A stretch of DNA of 64,000 bases from Terriglobia bacterium (GTDB lineage Bacteria > Acidobacteriota > Terriglobia > Terriglobales > Acidobacteriaceae), in contig JAIQFH010000007.1 of the NCBI GenBank assembly GCA_020073385.1, positions 1 through 64,000 on the forward strand. The letters run 5' to 3'. The position numbers and the translations under genes are program-made. The notes under the pieces were generated by a model. That model was not told where the DNA came from. It was given only the letters and a program-made list of their open reading frames with translations, and ran no database searches. Shown one piece after another: positions 18,518 to 26,111 of the stretch (the first letter of the stretch is position 1; each line of letters opens with the position of its first letter).

Positions 18518-20737
18518 ATGGCGAGCTTGCGCCAACAGATTGCTACAACAGCTCTCACGCTGACCAAGTTTCGCGACTTGATGAAGCGGATGCAGGAGAG
18601 CCGTCCGCAAGACGATCTGTCGATCGTCAAGAAGGCCTACGACTACTCCCTGAAGCACCATGATGGGCAGACCCGCGCCTCGGGAGAGCCGTATCTGGTT
18701 CATCCGCTCGAAGTCGCTCTTGTTCTCGCTGAAATGAAGATGGACGCAGTGGCCGTCGCGGCTGGCCTGCTGCACGATTCGGTCGAAGACACGTCCGTCA
18801 CGATTGCCGACATTCGCGAGGAGTTTGGCGAGCAGGTCGCACACATCGTGGAGGGCGTCACCAAGATCAGCAAAATTGATTTCGCCACCCGCGAGGAGCA
18901 GCAGGCGGAAAACCTGCGCAAGATGATGCTCGCGATGGTGGATGACATCCGGGTAGTGCTGATCAAACTGGCTGACCGCTTGCACAATATGCGGACGCTC
19001 GAGCACCTCCAGCCTGACCGCCAGCACAAAATCGCCGAAGAAACGCTGGAGATTTATGCGCCGATTGCGCACCGGCTGGGTATGGGCAAGATTCGCGGGG
19101 AACTGGAAGATCTGGGCTTCCGTTTCCTCGATCCTCTTGGCTATGAGCAGGTGGAGAAATCGGTCAACGCGCGGCGCAAGCAGGGTGAGGCGTTCCTCGC
19201 CAAGATGCAGGGGATCATCACCGACAAGCTGAAAGAGGCCGGGATTCAGGCGCGGGTCGAGAGCCGCATCAAGCGCGTGTTCAGCATTCACAAGAAGCTG
19301 CAGCGGCAGCGGATCTCGGTCGACCAGGTTTACGATCTGTGCGCGATGCGGGTGGTCACGCGATCGTTGCCGGACTGTTACGCAGTGCTGGGGATCATTC
19401 ACAACCTGTGGCGGCCGGTGCCGGGGCGCATCAAGGACTTCATCGCGATGCCGCGGCCGAATTTCTATCAGTCACTGCACACTTCCGTGATCACCGAAGA
19501 TGGGACGCCGTTTGAAATCCAGATCCGCACCGAAGAGATGCACAAGATGGCGGAGGAGGGCATCGCCGCCCACTGGAAATACAAGGACGGTCCAGTGTCG
19601 GCGCAGGACGAGCAGCGGCTCGCATGGCTGCGGCAGGTGGTGGAGTGGCAACGGGACGTCAGCGATCCCAACGAGTTCCTTTCCACGCTGAAGGTCGACT
19701 TGTACCCGGAAGAGGTTTACACCTTCACGCCGAAGGGGAAGGTGGTGGTGCTGCCGCGCGACGCCACTCCGATTGATTTCGCGTACACGATTCACACGGA
19801 AGTCGGACACACCTGCATTGGCGCCAAGGTGAACGGGCGCATGGTGCCCCTGCGATACAAGCTGCACTCGGGGGACATCGTCGAGATTCTCACCCAGCCG
19901 GGTCACAAGCCGAGCCGGGACTGGCTGGGGCTAGTCAAGTCTTCGCGGTCGCGCAACAAGATCAAGCACTGGCTCAACGTTCATCAGCGGGAGCGCGCCA
20001 TCGAAATTGGGCGGAAGTTGATCGAAAAAGAAGCGCGGAAGTACCGCATCGCGCTGAAAGAGATCAAAGACGAAGATCTGTTGAAGGTCGCTTCTGGCTA
20101 CGGACTGGGCAAGGCCGACGACCTGATGTCAGGGATCGGCTACGGCAAATATTCGGCCCGACAAGTGCTGGCGAGACTGTTACCGGCGGGAGCGACTCCT
20201 TCGATTGCCGGTGATATCGAGTCCGAGGGGTTAACGTCGCAGCCCGGCGGTCTCACCAGCGTCGTGCGGCGAGTTTTCGGAGATCACAACGCCATCACCG
20301 TGCGCGGGCAGGGAGACATGCTGGTGTATCGCGCGCGATGCTGCAACCCGATCCGCGGCGAAAGCATTGTCGGATACATCACGCGAGGCAAGGGCGTGGC
20401 GGTGCATTCGGTGAACTGTCCGAATGTGACGAATCTGCTTTACGAGCCGGAGCGGAAGATCGATGTGGAGTGGGCCCGCGACGAGAGTACGCCGACGGCT
20501 TATCCGGTCAAGCTCACGGTTTTTTGCGACGATCGATTCGGGATGCTGAAGAACATCACCGGGGTGATCGGAGACGCGAAGAGCAATATCCGCAACATCA
20601 CCGCCCATACGGCGAACAGCCAGGCGAGTGTGGAAGTCGTGCTCGACATCTCGGATTTGAAGCACCTGGAGCAGATCATCGTCGGACTTCGCAAAATCGC
20701 CGGCGTGCATGAGGTGCAGAGGCTGCAAAAGATCTAA
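18518..20737 (+). CDS. bifunctional (p)ppGpp synthetase/hydrolase, RelA/SpoT family
   Basis: A 739-aa Rel protein with full-length architecture: HD hydrolase (about 40-190; YLVHPLEVA and GLLHDSVEDT), synthetase (about 240-370; IAMPRPNFYQSLHTSV and FEIQIRTEEMH), TGS domain (about 400-460; VYTFTPKGKVVVLPR), a Cys-containing zinc-finger-like region (YRARCCNPIRG and VNCPN, about 605-640) and a C-terminal ACT domain (about 665-739; KLTVFCDDRFGMLKNITGVI). It should make and degrade the stringent-response alarmone. The HD residues are intact, so hydrolysis is expected. As the only Rel in the window it is probably the main long Rel enzyme. Confidence 0.96.
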   Translation: MASLRQQIATTALTLTKFRDLMKRMQESRPQDDLSIVKKAYDYSLKHHDGQTRASGEPYLVHPLEVALVLAEMKMDAVAVAAGLLHDSVEDTSVTIADIREEFGEQVAHIVEGVTKISKIDFATREEQQAENLRKMMLAMVDDIRVVLIKLADRLHNMRTLEHLQPDRQHKIAEETLEIYAPIAHRLGMGKIRGELEDLGFRFLDPLGYEQVEKSVNARRKQGEAFLAKMQGIITDKLKEAGIQARVESRIKRVFSIHKKLQRQRISVDQVYDLCAMRVVTRSLPDCYAVLGIIHNLWRPVPGRIKDFIAMPRPNFYQSLHTSVITEDGTPFEIQIRTEEMHKMAEEGIAAHWKYKDGPVSAQDEQRLAWLRQVVEWQRDVSDPNEFLSTLKVDLYPEEVYTFTPKGKVVVLPRDATPIDFAYTIHTEVGHTCIGAKVNGRMVPLRYKLHSGDIVEILTQPGHKPSRDWLGLVKSSRSRNKIKHWLNVHQRERAIEIGRKLIEKEARKYRIALKEIKDEDLLKVASGYGLGKADDLMSGIGYGKYSARQVLARLLPAGATPSIAGDIESEGLTSQPGGLTSVVRRVFGDHNAITVRGQGDMLVYRARCCNPIRGESIVGYITRGKGVAVHSVNCPNVTNLLYEPERKIDVEWARDESTPTAYPVKLTVFCDDRFGMLKNITGVIGDAKSNIRNITAHTANSQASVEVVLDISDLKHLEQIIVGLRKIAGVHEVQRLQKI

Positions 20738-20740
20738 AGC

Positions 20741-20816
20741 AGTTCTCAGTTGCCAGTTCTCAGTTCCCAGTTGAGACCTCGGCGTTTCCTCTGTGTTCCC
20801 CTGTGCCCTCCGTGGT
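20741..20816. repeat. 7-bp tandem repeat plus CTCTGTG-type repeat arm
   Basis: Degenerate copies of CAGTTCTC/CAGTTGC run from 20741 to 20775. They are followed at 20788-20816 by a single arm of the 28-bp repeat that forms full hairpins at 21675 and 44423. The block fills the gap between the Rel gene and ridA and ends 17 bp before the ridA start. Confidence 0.7.
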
Positions 20817-20832
20817 GTAGTCTTTTCAGGGT

Positions 20833-21210
20833 ATGCGCGAAATTATCTCCACCAAAGACGCCCCGCAAGCCATCGGGCCGTACTCTCAGGCCATCAAAGC
20901 CAATGGATTTGTTTTCGTCTCTGGACAAGTGGCGATTGATCCCGCAACCCAGCAGGTGATCACGGGAGACGTTGCCGCTCAAACCGATCGAGTCTTGCGG
21001 AACTTGTCGGAGATTCTGGAAGCCGCTGGCAGCGGACTGGGCAAGGTCGTCCGGTGCGGAGTATTCCTAAAGAGCATGAACGATTTCACTGCGATGAACG
21101 GTGTCTACGGCAAGTACTTCAGTTCTGCGCCGCCGGCGCGGTCAACCGTTGAGGTCTCGCGCCTGCCGAAAGATGTGCTAGTTGAAATTGACGTAATAGC
21201 ACTGGAGTAG
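20833..21210 (+). CDS. ridA: RidA family reactive intermediate deaminase
   Basis: At 125 aa this is a typical YjgF/YER057c/UK114 protein: APQAIGPYSQAIKANGFVFVSGQ at the start, a middle VFLKSMNDF block, and APPARSTVEVSRLPKDVLVEID at the end. The conserved Arg in PARST is the substrate-carboxylate ligand. RidA hydrolyses reactive enamine/imine products of PLP enzymes to 2-keto acids in the cytosol. It is followed after 3 bp by the FKBP gene, so the two are very likely cotranscribed. Confidence 0.95.
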   Translation: MREIISTKDAPQAIGPYSQAIKANGFVFVSGQVAIDPATQQVITGDVAAQTDRVLRNLSEILEAAGSGLGKVVRCGVFLKSMNDFTAMNGVYGKYFSSAPPARSTVEVSRLPKDVLVEIDVIALE

Positions 21211-21213
21211 AAA

Positions 21214-21666
21214 ATGAAAACCACGACGCTCGGTGTGATTCTTCTGTTATTTGTAATTCCTATTGCGGCACAAACACATAAGACGACGGCGGCTCCCCAT
21301 GCGACAGGTCCCACGAAAGTCACCGGAGACGGTGTCAAGTCGCCCTCGGGCTTGCAGTATTGGGACATCAAACCAGGTACCGGCCAGGAAGCCAAGAAGG
21401 GCGACCATGTGAAGGTGCACTACACAGGATGGCTCACCTCGGGGAAAAAGTTTGACAGTTCGGTCGGCGGCAAGCCGTTTGAGTTTCGCATCGGCAATGG
21501 CGACGTTATCAAGGGCTGGGAAGAGGGCGTTAGCGGGATGAAGGTGGGGGGTAAGCGGCAATTGAAGATTCCGCCAGACCTCGCCTACGGCAAGGACGGG
21601 TATCCGGGTGCGATCCCGCCGAATGCGACATTGGTTTTCGACATCCAGTTGGTCGGCATACAGTAG
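21214..21666 (+). CDS. FKBP-type peptidyl-prolyl isomerase, exported
   Basis: A 150-aa protein with a signal peptide (about 1-20, ending PIAAQ) and a single FKBP domain (about 45-150): GDHVKVHYTGWLTSGKKFDSS, the GGKPFEFRIGNGDVIKGWEE core, GGKRQLKIPPDLAYG and IPPNATLVFDIQL. Known active-site positions (Tyr, Phe, Asp, Trp, Val-Ile) are present, so an active periplasmic proline isomerase is expected. It starts 3 bp after ridA stops. Confidence 0.94.
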   Translation: MKTTTLGVILLLFVIPIAAQTHKTTAAPHATGPTKVTGDGVKSPSGLQYWDIKPGTGQEAKKGDHVKVHYTGWLTSGKKFDSSVGGKPFEFRIGNGDVIKGWEEGVSGMKVGGKRQLKIPPDLAYGKDGYPGAIPPNATLVFDIQLVGIQ

Positions 21667-21674
21667 CGACCATC

Positions 21675-21738
21675 CCACAGAGGACACAGGGGTGCACAGT
21701 GGAATTCTTGCCTCTGTGGAACTCTGTGTCCTCTGTGG
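21675..21738. repeat. long imperfect hairpin with 28-bp arms
   Basis: Arms at 21675-21702 and 21711-21738 are near-complementary and based on CCACAGAGGACACAG. A sister element with equal arm length lies at 44423-44492, and a single arm at 20788. It lies between the converging FKBP and rpmB genes and could end both transcripts, but it has no T-tract, and its recurrence marks it as a dispersed repeat. Confidence 0.8.
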
Positions 21739-21747
21739 TGAAGGATG

Positions 21748-21936
21748 TTAGGCTTTCACGACTTTACCACTGCGCAGGCAGGACGTGCAGACGCGGATCC
21801 GCTTTCCCTGGCCATTGACCTTGGCGTGCACCGGACGCAAATTGACGTTCCAGCGCCGCTTGGTGACGTTGTGGGCGTGGCTGATGCGGTTTCCCGCTTG
21901 CGGCTTCTTGCCGCAGATATCACATTGTTGTGCCAT
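21748..21936 (-). CDS. rpmB: 50S ribosomal protein L28, zinc-binding form
   Basis: The 62-aa protein starts at MAQQCDICGKKP; the longer reading frame upstream is not conserved and was trimmed. It contains ISHAHNVTKRRWNVNLR, the L28 signature, and two CxxC pairs (CDIC near residues 5-8 and CTSC near 50-53), so it is the C+ form that binds zinc. It is a structural protein of the large ribosomal subunit. A GGGAGCAG stretch precedes the start. Confidence 0.96.
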   Translation of the reverse strand: MAQQCDICGKKPQAGNRISHAHNVTKRRWNVNLRPVHAKVNGQGKRIRVCTSCLRSGKVVKA

Positions 21937-22077
21937 TGGACTGCTGCTCCCAGAAAAGTTCAGATCTTGTAGGGCAAACCTAGATTTTACAGGAAGATGA
22001 ATGGATTCGGCAATCCGCCGACCGCACAAAAATACCCGCATCGATTCGCCACATGGGTCCTATGCGATACTTATCCC

Positions 22078-22467
22078 ATGCAGTCCCCGCTTCAATCGCC
22101 CACTGCGTCTACCGATCCCAAATCGGTGAAGGTGCATCTCACCACAGGAGCGGGAGTGGACATTGAGTGGGGGGACGGGCATGTGTCGCATTACGGCTTT
22201 GTCTATCTGCGGGACGCCTGTCCTTGCGCGATGTGCGAGGAAGAGCGGGGCAAGACCGGACGGCGTCCGGGCGATCCGGCAACGGCCGCGCCGGGCGCAT
22301 TGCTGATCTTTAAGCCGACCGCCAAGCCGCTCTCGGCAGAGGGCGTGGGAAAGTATGCCATCAAGTTCTCCTGGAATGACAACCACGACCTGGGGATTTA
22401 CTCGTGGAAGTTTCTGCGCGAAGTGTGTCCCTGCGAAGAGTGCAAGAAGTCGAAGGCGGTGATGTAG
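22078..22467 (+). CDS. DUF971 / GBBH-like N-terminal domain protein
   Basis: A 129-aa protein from the ATG at 22078. It has two Cys-rich blocks, YLRDACPCAMCEEERG near residues 45-60 and REVCPCEECKK near the end, with ISWNDNHD-like sequence between (KFSWNDNHDLGIYSW). This is the DUF971 fold, related to the N-terminal zinc domain of gamma-butyrobetaine hydroxylase. Small stand-alone members are often linked with iron-sulfur or scaffold proteins; the role here is unknown. The following sigma-factor gene begins 80 bp later. Confidence 0.9.
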   Translation: MQSPLQSPTASTDPKSVKVHLTTGAGVDIEWGDGHVSHYGFVYLRDACPCAMCEEERGKTGRRPGDPATAAPGALLIFKPTAKPLSAEGVGKYAIKFSWNDNHDLGIYSWKFLREVCPCEECKKSKAVM

Positions 22468-22547
22468 GCGGCGAATACCCACTTCTGGCAAATTCGGCTG
22501 GAAATGGGGCACCCAGTTTGGTCGAACGCTGGCACGGAAGTGGCGGC

Positions 22548-23465
22548 ATGAGTTCGTCAAAGTCCAACCCGGCTGTGCAGGCTATCGCGAGCGAGATGCT
22601 GGCGGAACTGCACGTCAAGGCCGGCTGCGATCGAGTTGGCCTGACCCGCGAATCCTTCTCGACGATCCTCTGTGAAGTTGGGACCAAGTACGGCGCGTCG
22701 TCCGAGGATGAAGCGCGCACCTTCTTCCTGAGCCTGCGAGTCGATGAATTGGCGTTGGCCCGCGCCTGTGCCGCTGGGGAAAACTCCGCCTGGGAGATCT
22801 TCCTGACCAGGTACCGTGAAAAGCTCTATCTCTCAGCCCTTCGCATCGCGCGCGAAGACTCGGCTGCGCGGGAGCTGGCTGATACCTTGTACGCGGATCT
22901 CTACGGCACCACGACGCGAGAGGGCCAGCGCGTCTCAAAGCTCGCCTCGTACACCGGCCGGGGATCGCTGGAAGGATGGTTGCGCACGGTTCTCGCACAG
23001 GAATACGTGAACCGTTACCGCCGCACCAAGCGGCTGGTAAGTCTTGATGAAGAGTCGGAAGAGGGCGTCCAGTTTCGTGCTCCTGATCCGGAGCCTGTGC
23101 CCACCTCCGACAATCGGCTCGCCCGGGCAACCGATGCGGTTCTGGCTGATCTGCCTGCCGAGGACCGCATGGTCCTGAGCGCGTATTATCTGGATGGCCG
23201 GACACTGGCTGAGATTGCCCGCATGCTGGGGGTGCACGAATCCACCATCAGCCGCAAGCTGGACAAGATGGCGAAGTCGCTGCGGAAACAGATTGTTGCC
23301 GCGTTGACCAAAGATGGCATGTCGCGGCGGCAGGCAGAAGAAGCCTTGGAGGTCGATGTTCGTGACTTGCAGGTGGATATTCGACGCAGTCTGGCGCAAG
23401 AAACCCAGCCTCCAGCGTTCTCAGAGAAGAGCGTGGAAGCTCGGGTACCGGAAGGCGAAGGTTAG
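22548..23465 (+). CDS. sigma-70 family RNA polymerase sigma factor (ECF-like, with N-terminal extension)
   Basis: A 305-aa protein from the ATG at 22548 (preceded by ACGGAAG). After a 75-residue N-terminal extension, region 2 starts near residue 78 (SAWEIFLTRYREKLYLSALR), with a GWLRTVLAQEYVNRYRR helix further on. Region 4 lies at about 201-245 (LPAEDRMVLSAYYLDG, then LAEIARMLGVHESTISRKL), a clear HTH. A C-terminal tail of about 55 residues follows. It is larger than a normal ECF factor. The gene just downstream encodes a membrane anti-sigma-like protein, which suggests an envelope signal. The target genes are unknown. Confidence 0.9.
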   Translation: MSSSKSNPAVQAIASEMLAELHVKAGCDRVGLTRESFSTILCEVGTKYGASSEDEARTFFLSLRVDELALARACAAGENSAWEIFLTRYREKLYLSALRIAREDSAARELADTLYADLYGTTTREGQRVSKLASYTGRGSLEGWLRTVLAQEYVNRYRRTKRLVSLDEESEEGVQFRAPDPEPVPTSDNRLARATDAVLADLPAEDRMVLSAYYLDGRTLAEIARMLGVHESTISRKLDKMAKSLRKQIVAALTKDGMSRRQAEEALEVDVRDLQVDIRRSLAQETQPPAFSEKSVEARVPEGEG

Positions 23466-23548
23466 GCGAAGCGCGAGGTTTGGCTGTCCCCAGCGGGCAC
23501 GGATAGATCGCTTGCGAACAGGCGCCGGTAGAAGCGCGACTAAGAGAG

Positions 23549-25024
23549 ATGGAGAAATTACCCAAAATCGTTGGAGAACGGCTGAAGGCTGGGGCGGTCG
23601 CGGTCGATCATCCCGACCCGAATGTGCTGTCCGCGTTCTCGGAACACTTGCTGCCGGATCGTGAGCGAGGTCAGGTTCTGGAGCATCTGGCGCGATGTGC
23701 CGAGTGCCGGGACGTTATCGCGATCTCACTTCCGGCGGAGGAACCGACGGTCACGGTGGTGCGTCCGCTTCGAGGCAGATGGCTTAGCTGGCCCCGGCTG
23801 CGCTGGGGACTGGTGGCGGCAGGTTTCATCGTTGTTGGATCGTTCGGGGTCCTGCGGTATCGCGCGAGTTCGCATGCGGAGATGGTCGCTTCCTACGATG
23901 CATCGCGAGCGCAGGAAATCGAGAAGGCCAAGAGTCAGACCGAGCTGCCCGCCGCGCCGGCAGCGTCGACTAACGAGGAGAAGAAGACTCCTCAAAATGG
24001 ATTGTTGGATAGCGAAGTCAAATCCGAACCTGCTCCACAAGCAAGAGAGTTCGACCGGTTAGAGCAATTCGCCAAATTGCAGCCACCGGCTCGGGATCAA
24101 AGGCGGGACGCTGGTGGCGCCAGGGGGACGTTGCGCACTCAGGCACTGCCGCACGGCCCCAAGGCAGCGCCCACGCAACAGTGGCAGCAGAACGCAACCG
24201 CGAATGCCAATAACAATGCCTACGCGTTTCAGTTGCAGGCGCCTGCTCCGGCGGCGCATACTCCGGCGGTGCCTGCGGAATTTGCCAGAAAGCAGTCATC
24301 GAATCAGGTTGTCGTCACCGCGCAGGCACCTGCGGCTTCATCAGCAGACTCAGTTATTGGCGGGCCAGTGACCGACAAGAAAGTTCAGGATCTCGACACT
24401 CTCGCAGTGAACGCTCGGTCGTTGACGGTCCTGCAGCCCAGTGGCAGTAATGCCGGAGCCGAGGTTGCAAGAGCAAAGCCTGCCGAGGCGACGCCGAACG
24501 CGAACGCCCCGAAGCGGCAACTGACCGATGCCTATGCAGTCTCAACGGTTAATGGCAGCAACTTCTCGCAGACCGCTCCACTAGCAGCAGAGAGTGCACG
24601 CTGGTCGATCAATGCGATGGGCGGTTTGCAGCGATCTCTGGATCAGGGCAAGACGTGGCAGAACGTAGATGTGACAGGCACAACGGGAACCGGGAGTGGA
24701 GTAAGTCTTCAGATGGCCATGAAATCCTCTCGCGAAAAAGCGCTCGCCAAGGATAAGGCAGACATGAAACAGGCGCCGGTTGTTTTTCGCGCGGTGTCCG
24801 CCAATGGGCCGGACGTATGGGCGGGAGGATCTGGCGGACATCTCTATCACTCCACCGATGCGGGCGGACATTGGATGCAGGTTGTGCCAACATGGTCGGG
24901 AGTGGTGCTGACCGACGATATCGTGAGCCTGCAGTTTGCCGATCCGCTGCAAGGTCGGATCGTGACATCGTCTAGCGAAATATGGACAACTTCTGATTCG
25001 GGCAAGACCTGGCAGAAGCGTTAG
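23549..25024 (+). CDS. membrane anti-sigma factor with zinc finger and YCF48/BNR-like exported domain
   Basis: A 491-aa protein 83 bp after the sigma-factor gene. Residues 45-53 contain the zinc-type anti-sigma motif H-x3-C-x2-C (EHLARCAEC). One TM helix lies at about 84-103. A low-complexity Ala/Gln/Pro-rich linker fills about 130-335. The C-terminus (about 345-491) has repeated blade motifs RSLDQGKTWQNV, YHSTDAGGHWMQV and WTTSDSGKTWQKR, as in YCF48/BNR beta-propellers. Only about three blades are visible, so it may be a partial propeller or act as an oligomer. The layout suggests a periplasmic sensing domain that controls release of the sigma factor (inference). Confidence 0.88.
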   Translation: MEKLPKIVGERLKAGAVAVDHPDPNVLSAFSEHLLPDRERGQVLEHLARCAECRDVIAISLPAEEPTVTVVRPLRGRWLSWPRLRWGLVAAGFIVVGSFGVLRYRASSHAEMVASYDASRAQEIEKAKSQTELPAAPAASTNEEKKTPQNGLLDSEVKSEPAPQAREFDRLEQFAKLQPPARDQRRDAGGARGTLRTQALPHGPKAAPTQQWQQNATANANNNAYAFQLQAPAPAAHTPAVPAEFARKQSSNQVVVTAQAPAASSADSVIGGPVTDKKVQDLDTLAVNARSLTVLQPSGSNAGAEVARAKPAEATPNANAPKRQLTDAYAVSTVNGSNFSQTAPLAAESARWSINAMGGLQRSLDQGKTWQNVDVTGTTGTGSGVSLQMAMKSSREKALAKDKADMKQAPVVFRAVSANGPDVWAGGSGGHLYHSTDAGGHWMQVVPTWSGVVLTDDIVSLQFADPLQGRIVTSSSEIWTTSDSGKTWQKR

Positions 25025-25090
25025 CCGCCCGGACGGTTACCTTCGTCAGACGTGTGTTAGCTCTGCGCTATTTCCGTTACCAAAGTGACG

Positions 25091-25119
25091 TTTACACAGG
25101 AATAGTAGACATCTACTAT
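25091..25119 (+). promoter_or_regulatory. orphan sigma-70-like promoter overlapping an 8-bp inverted repeat
   Basis: TTTACA (25091-25096), a 17-bp spacer and TACTAT (25114-25119) make a well-spaced promoter. The palindrome ATAGTAGA-CA-TCTACTAT (25102-25119) overlaps the spacer and the -10 box and looks like a repressor operator, similar in style to BlaI/MecI-type sites (inference). No gene follows in this direction; a terminator does. Confidence 0.55.
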
Positions 25120-25125
25120 CCAACT

Positions 25126-25190
25126 CGTAGTTTGGCAGTTCTGGGGGAGGGCTGCCGAGGCGTCCTGGACTGAAAAGTCAGGGCGCTTTT
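25126..25190 (+). ncRNA. candidate small RNA between orphan promoter and terminator
   Basis: If the promoter above is active, transcription would begin near 25126 and stop at the terminator at 25160-25191, giving about 65 nt. A first hairpin pairs GGCAG (25134-25138) with CTGCC (25151-25155) and exposes a G-rich, Shine-Dalgarno-like loop (GGGGGAGG). The second hairpin is the terminator. No start codon is placed to use that purine stretch. This is a prediction from layout only; the unit could also be what is left of a lost gene. Confidence 0.4.
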
Positions 25191-25191
25191 T
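25160..25191 (+). terminator. rho-independent terminator
   Basis: GCGTCCTGGACT (25160-25171) pairs with AGTCAGGGCGC (25176-25186) around a GAAA loop, with one bulge and one mismatch, followed by TTTTTCCTTTT. It lies 135 bp after the anti-sigma stop and could end that operon as well as the candidate small RNA. Confidence 0.75.
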
Positions 25192-25263
25192 CCTTTTGTG
25201 CTGTCTTGTCCGGGGACGGCGATTACGCTTCAACTTCGGCCATTATTTCAGGCGAAGGACGAG

Positions 25264-25478
25264 CTAGCGCTCGTCGATAAATTCCCCGTTGATGTTCAAG
25301 GCCCGCGGTTCCGTGCCGAATGATTCAAATCCCAAAGAGCAATAAAGAGCAAGCGCGGCTGTCTGCGTGTTTGTAGCTGAGAGCAATACTTGCTCGAGGC
25401 CAGCCATTACCGCGGCGCGCTCGAGCAAGATCTTCATCATGCGGCGGCGTCCTCAACGGTCAGCAAGCGTATCTCCAT
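25264..25478 (-). pseudogene. decayed GNAT-family N-acetyltransferase
   Basis: On the minus strand an ATG at 25478 opens a GNAT-like N-terminus, MEIRLLTVEDAA, and runs into a stop after 13 codons. One base out of register, 25440-25264 encodes a GNAT C-terminal half: VMAGLEQVLLSATNTQ, then ALALYCSLGFESFG and EPRALNINGEFIDE, ending TAG. About 80-100 residues between the two parts are missing. So the gene has suffered an internal deletion with a frameshift and cannot make an active enzyme. The retained ends are well preserved, which suggests recent loss. Confidence 0.8.
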
Positions 25479-25486
25479 AACTTCCA

Positions 25487-25939
25487 CTATTGGGACCCCC
25501 GGCACGCTGCACAATACCCGCCAATCTCCAGCCGCGAGATGAGCACCCGGAAGCGGCAATCCTTTTCGACCTGCTGCTTGAGCTTTTCAAAGCTGTCGCT
25601 CACGAACTCCGTGATCTTGCCGCAGCGAAGGCAAGCCATGTGGATGTGGTCACGCCCCAGACGGCGTTCGTAGTAGTGACCCTCGCCGTTGATGTGCATC
25701 AAGTCGAGTTCGTCGATCAATCCATGGCGCTTCAGGAGCCGCAGCGTGCGGTACACGGTGCTGCGATCGACGCTGGCATCGATCTTCTGCGCCTTGCGGA
25801 GAATCTGGCTGGCATCGAGATGCTTGCTCGCCGTTTCCATCACGCTGAGAATGGCGCGGCGCTGCTGGGTCATGCGGATTCCCCGCTCGGCAAAGTGGGC
25901 CTGCAATCGGCCCGGCACTTCGGTTTGAGGCAATGGCAT
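25487..25939 (-). CDS. Fur-family metalloregulator (Fur/PerR/Zur type)
   Basis: A 150-aa protein starting at MPLPQTEVPGRL; the longer frame upstream runs into the regulatory repeats and was trimmed. The winged-helix part contains RMTQQRRAILSVM and DRSTVYRTLRLLKRHGLI. The dimer and metal-binding part has EGHYYERR, DHIHMACLRCGKITEF and the C-terminal CAAC, giving two CxxC pairs for structural zinc. Which metal or peroxide it senses cannot be decided from sequence. Its promoter region faces an exported protein and cytochrome c gene and holds a repeated GCAACT array, likely its own or a related operator. Confidence 0.92.
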   Translation of the reverse strand: MPLPQTEVPGRLQAHFAERGIRMTQQRRAILSVMETASKHLDASQILRKAQKIDASVDRSTVYRTLRLLKRHGLIDELDLMHINGEGHYYERRLGRDHIHMACLRCGKITEFVSDSFEKLKQQVEKDCRFRVLISRLEIGGYCAACRGSQ

Positions 25940-25957
25940 GCAGTAACTCCGAGGTTG

Positions 25958-26068
25958 TCGCAACTGGTCGCAACCAGAATGCAACTGATTTTCTCGCCGC
26001 AACTGGACAGGGGTGCAGCTTCTCCTGCATCATTGGGATGTCCCAGTAGATGCGACTGAGTTGCAACT
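25958..26068. promoter_or_regulatory. phased GCAACT repeat array between Fur-family gene and exported-protein gene
   Basis: GCAAC(T/C) hexamers start at 25960, 25970, 25981 and 25999, and a further pair starts at 26052 (GCGACT) and 26063. Spacings are 10, 11, 18 and 11 bp, so several sites lie on one face of the helix. The last is part of the perfect palindrome AGTTGCAACT (26059-26068), next to TATATAAT-like sequence. This looks like an operator cluster for the divergent genes. The binding protein is not shown by the sequence; the Fur-family regulator is the first candidate. Confidence 0.5.
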
Positions 26069-26111
26069 AGATTATATATCGTCCATTCCAACACGTGCTC
26101 TTGCGTTCACG

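Noticed and set aside
18452-19402. 316-aa minus-strand frame opposite the RelA/SpoT gene
   Set aside because: Antisense shadow of a highly conserved coding sequence; no family features.
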